64,000 nt of DNA from Toxorhynchites rutilus septentrionalis (lineage: Eukaryota > Arthropoda > Insecta > Diptera > Culicidae). A program made the position numbers and the translations under genes. Shown here piece by piece: positions 19,875 through 29,063 of the stretch (its first letter is position 1; every line of letters starts with the position of its first letter). The stretch covers positions 16,506,416-16,570,415 of the forward strand of contig NC_073746.1 in NCBI RefSeq assembly GCF_029784135.1, read 5' to 3'. The notes below the pieces were generated by a model. That model worked only from the letters and a program-made list of their open reading frames with translations. It was not told the DNA's origin and did not search any database.

Positions 19875-20238
19875 TGTTCGCGCGCAACCGTTTTGAATTT
19901 CGGATACTTGACAGTAAAAAACATGTAAATTTGAATTCAAACACAGAACTTTACGCGAACACATATATTTAGCTGACCATGTACATTTACCGACCATACC
20001 ATTCAGAATCCCTCTATTGCTCTTTTGTCCTGTCTGCTATCTACCATCAGCTGTGCTATCTCTCAACGAAATAGCGAACAAAGGTAATTTCCAAATTCAG
20101 AGAAATGAGCGCTGTGAGTGGTCCTCACTCAACCTGAAGCATACCAAACGATACTGTGTGGGTAATAGAAACACAGTATCACTTGACCATTGTGGATCAC
20201 GTTCGTTCGGGATGCTCGAAACTATTCTGGCACGAACA
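19875..20238 (-). repeat. BEL-2 5' LTR
   Basis: The 364-base partner of 16266-16629, adjoining the primer binding site and followed on the plus strand by the CAGTG duplication. Transcription of the minus strand would start inside it. Confidence 0.95.
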
Positions 20239-20450
20239 CAGTGGTTGACGAAATGTTAGTCCACTTCTACTCCTTAGTGAATAACAGTTTATCGGTGCTT
20301 TAGTGAAATTATGCACCTCGCAGATGCACCTCGCTCTGGAAGGCCAAAAGAGGCTACGAATCCAGAAATCGTAAAACACGTGTATCGACTCGTTTTGATC
20401 AATCGTAAATGAAGTTAGCTGAGACCGTGGGCATTTTAAAATCCCAGCTT
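20239..20450 (+). pseudogene. Mariner transposase, second fragment
   Basis: After the CAGTG duplication the plus strand continues QWLTKC, then, after stops, DAPRSGRPKEATNPEIVKHV, the well-known link between the two helix-turn-helix motifs of mariner transposases, and YRLVLINRK with an in-frame stop. Similarity ends around 20450. The catalytic domain is absent. Confidence 0.75.
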
Positions 20451-22258
20451 TTCTTTGCATTTCGAAATCCATCTTCCTTCATTCCATCCTTTAAACATTG
20501 ATACCTTCTGAGTTTAAAACCGAGTCCTAGAAATCATAAATTTCGAGTGCCTGTGGGGTAGACCACCCGTACCGTTGATATCACATGATTGACGCTGGTG
20601 CGTAATCGATACTCAATTTTCATTCCAATTGGCAACATGATAGTCTCGGTGATATTTCACTTCTCTTTTGTGTTCAACCATGTCTCGAAGTTTGGTTTGC
20701 TTTCGATTATTCGTGTTATTTGCCCCGGCTAAATGACAGCCCACTCCAATTTCGTTCCACTGGCAATTTCCTTCCACTTCCACTTCCTGCTCACCAAGCC
20801 TCCAGGCTCGGAAAACAAAACGAAATTTGCGCTTTTGTTCTTCGACAAATTGGCACTCGACACCTGTCAAGTTGGATGCGTGTCAGAGCGTTCGCTCCAT
20901 TGAACCCACTCAACTCGACTGCGCGTAAAGAAGACGCGAAACAGTAAACGCTCTGAACCGGAAACACAATGAAAACTGTTTTTCGCAGTTCCGATTCTCT
21001 AGTCTGGCATTTTACTGCACTTTGCGCACCAGTTTTGTAGCAGCTGACCCATTGAATCGGCGGTAGCTTTCGCTGATTTTATTAGAAGACGATACCCCTT
21101 TTCATTGACCCCGCTTCCTTATTAAAACATCATTACGGGTCGTAACTACTGATCCTCGATGAAAAAATTGAATGAAACGTCGGCAACGATTTTTATGGCT
21201 ACAGTAATTAAACGAATGACAACGTTATTCACGCAGCTAAGCCCGATGAAAGAAAACCCAGACGTCTGCTGCCATTGCTGCATATGTAATCCCAACCATT
21301 CAACGACATCTGTTTTATACGACGACATCACGTTAGCAGCCCTGCATCGCCTGAAGCTGCGACTGCGACTGAGATCCCCACGTGAATAATTCAACTCCGA
21401 GGCAAAAAGAACCTCAACCGCCAGAGGTGAAATGCATTGAATGTCAGCTTCGGTTCGGGATGGATGATGTCTTCATGTTAATAAATCCTCCGTTGCCAAT
21501 GTGCGAAATGCGGAGAGCGGGGTGGAAACTTTTCATTTCCTGCATCGCATCCGAAGAAGCATCGCATTCCCATACACACGCACACACATGAGCCCAAAAA
21601 AAAGACACGAGATGAGAGAGGCTTAAAGCTGGGCTGCGCCAATCCTTGCATAACGTTTAGCTCAAACTTGTAGATTGCAATTTTAAGACCCGCTTTAATA
21701 TTTATGGAATGCACCCGAGGGGAACGCGTTTGCCTAGACCTAAGCTGGGGCTAGAGTTTAGTCTCCGGCAGTGGCCTCCTAGTCGAGGCCCCGGTATAAA
21801 ATCGAATCTGTATGCAAATTGGAGTTGCAAAAAGCTTGGTCGGAAATTTATTGCAAATAATACACCCGATACGGAGGCCCAGAGTCTCTTCTCTTGCGGT
21901 TCGAAGCGCTTGGAAGCGCGCCACTCAGCCATTGCAGCAGCAGCTTTCGAAGGGTGGACATAAATTTTGCATCAACCGATGGAGACGTGGTGAGAGGTGG
22001 TGATACGAAATCGTTTGGAGAACATGTGTTGCTGCTGAATGATACCAACCGCTGCATCCAAACCGATGATTGATCTGCGACAAGCACTACTGAATTAGCC
22101 GCGATTTGTAGGTGATTCGTTTGTATACCTTGTAAGAAAATACAGGCGAGCGCGAGGGTTATTACGACTCACCTAGCTCAAGGTGCGTAATGTTGGTACT
22201 CAATGAGCTAGTGAAAGACGATATCTGAAGTGAGGTTTAAACATAATATAATATTTAA
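20451..22258. other. Unique sequence without recognised genes
   Basis: No transposon end or protein domain was recognised. Composition is balanced, the short frames on both strands (for example 21146-21394) mirror each other, and none has a family signature. It could be host intergenic or intronic DNA. Confidence 0.3.
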
Positions 22259-23075
22259 TCTATATATATAAAAATGTCTGTCTGATTCTTATGGACTCGG
22301 AAACTACTGAACCGATCGATATTGAAAATTGGTATGCGGGGGTTTTTGAGGCCGGGGAAGGTTTTCGTGATAGTTTGAAAACCCTCCCCTCTCTGTGGGG
22401 GGCTGCCATACAAATGAAATACACATTTCTACATTACTCGAGAATTAATCATGCAAATGAAACCAAATTTGTCATGTGGAGGTTTTAGGGTGCAATGAAT
22501 GTTTTGACGGTGGTTAGATACCCCTCCTCCCTCTCCTGGGGGGTGGGGGGAGGGGGGTTTTACGTTGGGGCTGCCATACAAAAGAAACACAAATTTGTAC
22601 ATTACTCGAGAATTAATTACTTAAATGAAACGAAATTTGGCATGTGGAGGTTTTAGGGTACAATAAATGTTTCTATGGTGATTAGACACTCCATCCCCCT
22701 CTTTAGGATGCAATAAATGTTTCTATGGTGATTAGACACTCCACCCCCCTCTCTAAGGGGGGGCTGCCATACAAATGAAACACAAATTTCAGCATTACAC
22801 GAAAATTAATCAAGCACATGAAACGAAATTTGGCATTTGGAGGGTTTAGGGTGCAATAAATGTTTCTATGGTGGTTAAACACTCCACCCCTCTCTCTAAA
22901 GAGGGGCTGCAATACAAATGAAACACAAATTTCTGCATAATTCGAAAACTAATCAAGCAAATTTAGCCAAATTTGGTATGCGAATGATTTAGGGGACACA
23001 AAACGTTTTCATTGTGAATAAACACTTCTCCATTCTCTCTAGGGGGGGGGAGTGGGGGGGCGTTTTAATGCCATA

Positions 23076-24372
23076 AAGTGTGTGTCACATCAAATTGCAT
23101 CACGGAAAAAACGCTGTAGAAATTTAATTTTTAGGAATTATATCTTCAGCTTTCGTTTATAATCAGAGCTAGTTTATAGATAACGTTGGCCATGCTTCAC
23201 TGTCAATTTTTCGTAAATTTGGAAAAATGTCGTCGAACGAAAAAGAGCGTCGTGAATTAATCCTGTGCACTCATTTCGAGAATCCGGAGTTGTCACATCG
23301 GGACATCGGTAAGATGCTGGGAATCGTCCAATCCACGGTCAGCAGAGTACTAAAACGATACTTCGAGAACCTAACCATCGACCGGAAGGTAAAGAACGGC
23401 AAAAATGGATGCTCCGTCAGTGAAAAAGATCACAAGCGCGTAGTTAAGCAGTTTAAACGTGATCCGAGAAGTTCGGTCCGGGATGTCGCCAATAAGCTGA
23501 ATTTGTCAAGTTCATTCGTCCAGCGGACCAAGCAGCGGAAGGGCCTGCGTACATACAAGGTTCAGAAGGCTCCTAACCGCGACGAAAGGCAAAACATGGT
23601 GGGGAAGACGTGAGCCCGGAAGCTGTACACCGAAATGCTGACGAAGCCGTATTGCCGGGTAATGGACGACGAAACCTACGTCAAAGCGGACTTTCGTCAG
23701 CTGCCGGGCCTGTTGTTTTTCTCCGCAGAGGACAAATTCAGCGTTCCGGAGGAGATTCGCAAGCAGAAACTATCCAAGTTTGCCAAAAAGTACATGGTGT
23801 GGCAAGCGATCTGCTCTTGCGGAAAGCGGAGCGTCCCCTTCGTGATGACCGGCACGGTAAACGGGCAGGTTTACCTTAAGGAGTGCCTACAGAAGCGCTT
23901 ACTACCACTATTGCAGCAGCACGAGGGCCCGACCATCTTCTGGCCGGATCTCGCTTCGTGCCACTATTCAAAGGACGTGTTGGAGTGGTACGAAGCCAAC
24001 GGGGTCACCTTCGTGCCAAAGGAAACGAACCCGCCCAATGCGCCGGAGCTTCGCCCAATAGAGAAATATTGGGCGATTATGAAGCAGGCCCTCCGGAAGA
24101 ACCCAAAAGTTGTCAAATCGGAGGCGGACTTCAAGAGAAAATGGATTTCTGTTAAAAAAAAACTACAACCTGACGTTGTACAGAACCTCATGGACGGGGT
24201 AAAGAGGAAGGTGCGAGCATACGGGCATGGGCACGAAGTATGAATAAAAAGAAAATGCCAAAAGTTGTTTAATAGTTTTTATTATACTGTCTAAAATTTT
24301 CAAAAGGATCGGTCTACTGGGCGAATTTCTACAGCGATTTTTCCGTGATGCAATTTGATGTGACACACCCTT
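23076..24372 (+). mobile_element. ITmDD37E transposon, full-length
   Basis: Flanked by TA on both sides (23074-23075 and 24373-24374). The ends are inverted repeats of about 48 bases with few differences: left AAGTGTGTGTCACATC, right (reversed) AAGGGTGTGTCACATC. Removing the element restores the GCCATACAAATG string found in the other tandem units, which proves the boundaries. Length is 1297 bases, typical of the superfamily. Confidence 0.95.
23227..24243 (+). pseudogene. DD37E Tc1/mariner transposase with one internal stop
   Basis: One frame of 338 codons from ATG 23227, broken only by TGA at 23611-23613 (codon 129). The transposase would cut and paste the element by a DDE reaction in the nucleus. 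Residues 1-110 hold two helix-turn-helix regions (HRDIGKMLGIVQSTVSRVLK; VRDVANKLNLSSSFVQ). Catalytic residues are Asp148 in DDETY, Asp241 in FWPDLASCHYS and Glu279 in ELRPIEKYW; 37 residues separate the last two, hence DD37E. The stop is CGA-like context changed to TGA, so a CpG transition is a likely cause. Apart from it the protein looks complete, so the copy is young but inactive unless the stop is bypassed. Confidence 0.93.
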
Positions 24373-25365
24373 TACAAATGAAGCATACATTTCTGAATAA
24401 CTCGAGAACTAATCAAGCAAATGGTACCAAATTAGGCATATGGAGGGTTTAGGGTGCAATAAATGTTTCTATGATGGTTAGACACTCCTCCCGCTCTCTA
24501 AGTGTGAGCTGTCAGACAAAAGAAACACAAATTTCTGCATAACTCGAAAACTAATCATGCAAATGGAGCCAAATTTGGCATGTGAAGGTTTTACAGAGCA
24601 CGAAACGTTTCTATGGTGAATACACTCCTCCCCCCTCTCTAAGGGAGGCTGCCATACAAACGATTCACAAACTTCTGCATAACTCGAAAACTATTCAAGC
24701 ACAATTTGGGATGTGAGGGTTTTTGGGTATGAGAAATGTTTCTATAATGGTTAGACACCCCTCTGGAATGGAGAGGGGGCCCCATAAAAATATTACAAAT
24801 ATTCCAACCAGTCATGACAATTGAAAATTTTCGGAAAATTCCCATATGTTCTACAATTACATGGTGACAATGGCTGTTAGTCCATTTGATGTTTGCGCTA
24901 GCGAAATTGATCTTTGTTCGAAACTGGAATTGGGTTTTAATGTGATGAAACGCACTCATATATCTTCTTCTATCTATACCAAAAAAAGGATCGCCGGATG
25001 TGTTTGATAAGATCAGAACTCGAGGAAGGAATTTAACGATTTAGGGCCGTCTTGATTCTATCATATTTTCTGTATGAAACATTTATTCTATGTAACGAAG
25101 AAACATGTTATTTTCAAGTGGTTGAAAAATTTTGAACGAGAATTGTGTCTGAAAATAATTCGATATTATAATGATGAGTTTTGTTAGAAATACTAGGAAT
25201 TTTATAGTAAAAGGTAAATTCAACGGGGTCGATTAGAAGATCAATCAATGAACAATTCTGCGATTGAATTCATGAACTTGCTCATAGTAAGAAAACGTGG
25301 ATGTTTGAAGGTATTGATAACAAAACACAAATTTTGGGCGAGACGAAGTTTGCCGGGTCAGCTAG

Positions 25366-26171
25366 TTCTAAATAAAGAAGACGGATAATGCTTTCCTCTA
25401 CTTCATCAAAAGTATGTTGAGTGTTAGAGTGCCGAGTGACCGTCATTTCTCTTTTGTGTTGCAATTTTTGTTTTTTTTTTTTTGATTCGCAACTTTTTGT
25501 CAGTCCAAACCTCAAAGTTGAAGCAGAACATTTATTATCAATTGGTCATACAAAAAAAGCAAAATCACCTTTTGCCTTGCTGCAACGGTGCGTATGGGAG
25601 TACCCAAACTATCCAGTGAATCCTTTAATGTTTTCCATAAAGCATTTATTGATTCCAGAAGGAATGAACACACTTTTAAAATAAAAATTATGAACGAAAT
25701 GTTTTTTCTCAAATCAAATTAGTACACTCTTTTATTAAAAATCACTTTTTCCTGTAAGTGGTGAAAAAATGCTATACAAAAATTGTGACTAAAAATAATG
25801 TTATACTTAAAAAAAACTTACCGTTTGGTGAGGAAGTGTGAAAACTTAAAGAAAATAGCTTAAATTAGGGTCAAAACAACGAACTTCAAGTAATTAAATA
25901 AGGCCAAGAAAATTTCATACAAATTTTAGCAACTTTAACAACTTCGGGCCGACTAATTTGATAGAGAACAGTAGAGTAATGCGGGGCGAAGGTGCGAACC
26001 GTACGGAGCAAAAGTGCGCACTTATTGAATTGAATTTCTAAGATAACTTATACCAAAAATAAATGCTTTATCATCAAAAGCGGGAGAAGCATCATTAATA
26101 ATGATTGTAGGCACCGTCCAGTAGGCAGGAGGGGGGTGTTCTATGGCTTTTTATGGGTGGTGGAGAGTGGG
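25366..26171. other. AT-rich sequence without recognised genes
   Basis: AT-rich with long A and T runs; no open frame with a known domain and no transposon terminus was seen. An AATAAAAATTATG-type stretch near 25680 and others are probably chance. Confidence 0.3.
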
Positions 26172-26767
26172 TGTTATGGTCGAACATAGGAGAGACTGAC
26201 AATATAAGATATCCGAAAATGTCCAACATTTCAAACAGAATTCGTTTTTATTAACAAACTACAAAAACAACACATTTTCATTTCCACAAAACACTTTATT
26301 CAACGCACAAAAAAGTATGAAACACTTAACACTAAAAATCCCTTGAAATCTGCAGCAAATCAGCCTGAGTCCGTACCTGAAAACAAAGAGCAATTACGGA
26401 TACCCAAAACAATCAGCTGAAAAGACAATTATTTTAATTGGACGACACAAAATACTCACCTTTGAAGACAACACAAACAATAACAAGTAAATTGTCGAAA
26501 GACAGGAACAGATGGAAACGAACCCGCTATACAAAGTGTAATTGTTTATGGCGAATATTCCAGACACAACCCAGACAATAATTGCGATATTCAAATGGCT
26601 ATGGGCTAATCGTATAAATAGGGCACGGAATGTTCAGGGCAATTTCAGTCGCAATAAAACCACCGATCAGTATAGATCAAACCTGCTTTGTTTATATTCG
26701 ATCTCATCTAAAATCAACTCTTCGAGACTCCGTTCAGATACCTCTCTGGGCGGAGACACCACCCACA
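26172..26767 (-). other. Possible solo LTR or small spliced transcription unit
   Basis: On the minus strand: TGTGGGTGG at 26767, a TATA-like CTATTTATA near 26625, an open frame rich in hydrophobic residues (WVVSGIFAINNYTLYSGF, then YLLLFVLSSK), a consensus donor AAAG/GTGAGTA at 26460/26459, an 83-base intron, a strong acceptor TTTGTTTTCAG, then VRTQADLLQISRDF and a stop, and AATAAA near 26300. The frame passes the junction without a break. There is no ATG in the first exon's frame. The outer edges TGTGGG...CATAACA would fit a 596-base LTR, but the flanking five bases do not match, so it is not proved. Both readings stay open. Confidence 0.35.
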
Positions 26768-27385
26768 ATTGATATATTGATATACATCAATTCGAATACT
26801 CAAGTTCCTACAGAAATTATTTTTATATACGTAATCTGTACCCGCGGTATATAATTTCTTTTATGACATATAAACCTGAGGCAGACAAAGCAGATGTCGA
26901 CATCGTACCGCCGTCATCGCGAATCGCTCTTTAGACCCTGACAAAAAAAGCGTGGTTGAAACCAGGGGTGACATTGCGCATTTCGAAACGAGTGATTTTT
27001 GTTCGTTTCGACCATTTTGACATGCCTTTGACCAGTCTTCCGAAAAACACTTACACATGTCCACGCGATGTGAAAATTGCATGTTTTTGTTTGAATTCGA
27101 ACATAATTCTCGCTAGTGTTGAGTGTCTATCCCCAACACGAACAATGATACACAAACATAGACATGTGAAAACAAACACGATGTTTATAATTCAAGAACA
27201 TCATGTACAAACATATCACCCGATGTCGCAGTATTCATTGCTTTCGTTTCGTTTTTTTTCATACACGGAAAGAAATTATTCATCCCAAAACATTTCTTCG
27301 TAGAATACTTTTTCATAGAAACGAACTTGAAATTTAGTTCGCATTTAAAAAATTGCACGAACTAAGAGGCTATAAGTTCATGCAC

Positions 27386-27838
27386 CAAAATATATATTTT
27401 TATTAAGGCTCATATGGCGTCAGCCTAACGGGGCCGGGAGTTCAATATTTTGACAATGTTTGCTTACAACTATGTTAGTAATATGTAACCGATTACTCGC
27501 GATTGGCTCGAGTGTTCTCATAATTGGGATGTTGCGGTCTTCAGTGCTCTGTACGTGTGCAAGACATGGGATACTTCCTATTGGGATGCAGCTGACCGTT
27601 AATCAGCAACGACCCCCTAGTCTGCACCCCATATCTAGCGTGGTACGTCTTTCTCGCCTCGAGGAATCCAGGATAGAATGGTCACTAGCCGGCGCAATCA
27701 TCAGCTCGTGTAGAGTTGTCATGAGCGGTACAACCTTTGGCTCTTGTTGAATCATCAGTGGACTGCACAACCTTCGGCCCGTGCATCTGTAAAGAGTGTG
27801 TGTATGTATTGCCGCGACTAAGTAAAAGTTTATAGATC
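27386..27838 (-). mobile_element. Non-LTR 3' fragment, second copy
   Basis: Flanked by exact 10-base duplications, GTTCATGCAC at 27376-27385 and 27839-27848. The 453-base insert is the 3' untranslated region of the same non-LTR family as 11670-12348, with the same 3' end (TATATATTTTGG on the minus strand) but no A tail, and is truncated before any coding sequence. Confidence 0.92.
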
Positions 27839-28288
27839 GTTCATGCACATTTTGCACGTCTGATTAAATAATCCTTGGTTTCGTTCAAAGAAAACATTCT
27901 CTGAATAGAAAGAAGCTTTCTATTTTATTTGCGTGCATGTTGGCAATTAAATTCTGGGGAGCCGACTGCATAGCGGGCGACGTCGTACAAATGCTGACCA
28001 AAAAAATAAATACCCAAAAATTAGTTTTAGATGCAACCTTCAGCGGCACACAGCAGAACCAGCAGAGAAATTTCAGCGGCTAAAACACACCATTAATTTC
28101 TCGATGTTATTACAAACTGAATGAAGGAAAAAAATAAAAGCTACACTTACACTGTTGGCTACATATGCTATGTGTGCATGCGATTGCATCATCCTTTCTT
28201 CTCCTCTTCTCCGCTCGTTTTATAGCTCGGGTCGCGATCGTCGCGAACAAACAGTATTGGCCATTTGTATTCAAAGATCCAGCCAAAA

Positions 28289-28331
28289 TTGTTGCTCCCG
28301 TGGTCGAGTGGTTAGCGTCACGCCTAACATG
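28289..28331 (+). mobile_element. SINE head fragment, S4
   Basis: GCTCCCGTGGTCGAGTGGTT followed by AGCGTCACGCCTAACATG matches the first 40 bases of the SINEs at 62434 and 15785. Box A is present; box B and the body are missing, so it cannot be a tRNA gene or a full SINE. Confidence 0.65.
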
Positions 28332-28804
28332 TCACTGCTGAATAATTCAATTTTAGTACTTGTTCAAATAGCTAATAATAGCGAATGTTACATGAATTCA
28401 ATATATAAATTGATGCGTGCACTAAATAATGATATGAAATGTGAAAAACTCTCATATCAATCGATGTTTATTTTGTTCAGAACAGAAAAAGAGGTTTATT
28501 TTATTTGCCCAATATTTTTGATGAAGCACCCATTGTCATGAAAGGAAAGCATTTTTTTCCATGTCAACATACCAACACACCACGCGTTGAGTGGTGGTGG
28601 TGTGGTGTCCGATTCGCTTCTTCTACTCTACGCACTGCCGGTGCTTGGGGTGAAAATGCAAGAGAAACTGTACACCAAGGTCGAACATCATGTGAAACAT
28701 TGGGATTAAACATCGTATGTCCAAACATACCACGAATACAAACATGTCACATTTTCTAACATAGGTACGAAAAAATCATGTTTGCACTAAAACACAAAAC
28801 TGTG

Positions 28805-28859
28805 AACACTGCGTCCGTAATAAACATGTCCACGCTATGTTTATTACGGACGCAGTGTT
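28805..28859. repeat. Perfect 23-bp hairpin
   Basis: Arms 28805-28827 (starting AACACTGCGTCCG) and 28837-28859 are exact reverse complements with a 9-base loop. Outside the arms CACAAAA and TTTTGTG could extend the pairing. It could be a foldback relic or, if transcribed, a short hairpin RNA. Confidence 0.8.
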
Positions 28860-29063
28860 TTTTTGTGAAACATGGAAGACTGCCTTTGACCAGCTTTGTT
28901 TACGAACCCACCAATTTTACATTTCTCTACGAGACAAATTTTGCTCTAAATCTAGTACACCGAAAAAACTTGAAAAATAAACATAATACTAAAACCATTT
29001 CGATTTGAGTTCGAATTTTCTTGAAACGAGTTAATCGTTTCGAAATGCGCAATGCCACCCCAG

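Larger units (their letters stand above)
16266..20238 (-). mobile_element. BEL/Pao element BEL-2, two LTRs, pol deleted
   Basis: Two 364-base direct repeats (16266-16629 and 19875-20238) flank an internal region of 3245 bases. Both outer edges carry the same 5-base duplication, CAGTG (16261-16265 and 20239-20243). The primer binding site lies three bases inside the 5' LTR. The element encodes gag and protease on the minus strand but no RT, RNase H or integrase, so it is non-autonomous. LTRs differ at five positions by eye, about 1.4 percent, so insertion is fairly recent. It splits a mariner. Confidence 0.95.
11205..20450 (+). mobile_element. Mariner remnant, outermost layer of a nested cluster
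   Basis: Plus-strand mariner coding sequence begins at 16191, stops at 16265, and resumes at 20239 after a BEL/Pao insertion. Upstream, the 5' part lies to the left of the Tc1 element at 11280; AAAAAGTCCCGGGATTTTC at about 11211-11230 resembles a mariner terminal repeat. The 3' part fades out near 20450 and no matching right terminus was found, so the element is truncated. The left boundary is a guess from the terminus-like motif. Confidence 0.55.
22395..24780 (+). repeat. ~160 bp tandem units inside Helitron H1
   Basis: Each unit contains GGGGCTGCCATACAAATG, then AACACAAATTTCT, CATTACTCGAGAATTAATCA, a TTTGGCATGTGGAGG motif, GTGCAATAAATGTTTCTATGG and GGTTAGACACTCC with a C-run. Unit starts are at about 22406, 22568, 22746 and 22905, then one split by the DD37E insertion (23062/24375), 24502 and 24645. 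Spacing is 140-180 bases. The same units form the left half of copy H2. Confidence 0.8.
22259..25365 (+). mobile_element. Helitron-like element, copy H1
   Basis: Begins TCTATATATATAAAAATG at 22259 and ends GCCGGGTCAGCTAG at 25365, with A immediately before and T immediately after. TC at the start, CTAG at the end and insertion between A and T are the Helitron rules, and no duplication is seen. No Rep/helicase gene is present, so it is non-autonomous. The left half consists of ~160 bp imperfect tandem units; a DD37E transposon (23076-24372) sits in one of them. The right part, from about 24780, matches a second copy (46078-48524) closely, including the last 150 bases. Confidence 0.75.
26963..29063. 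mobile_element. Region bounded by inverted termini (possible hAT-like element)
   Basis: CAGGGGTGACATTGCGCATT, followed by TCGAAACGA, at 26963 matches the reverse complement of the sequence ending at 29063 (CTGGGGTGGCATTGCGCATT, followed by TCGAAACGA) over about 29 bases. CAGGGGTG is a hAT-type tip. The flanking 8 bases (GTTGAAAC and AATAACCC) do not agree, so the pair could also be two related elements. Inside are a non-LTR fragment with its own duplication, a SINE head and a perfect hairpin. No transposase was found. Confidence 0.45.

Noticed and set aside
22703..22912. Open frames in the Helitron tandem units that encode repeated peptides
   Set aside because: The frames change with unit length and carry no domain; they are by-products of the repeat.
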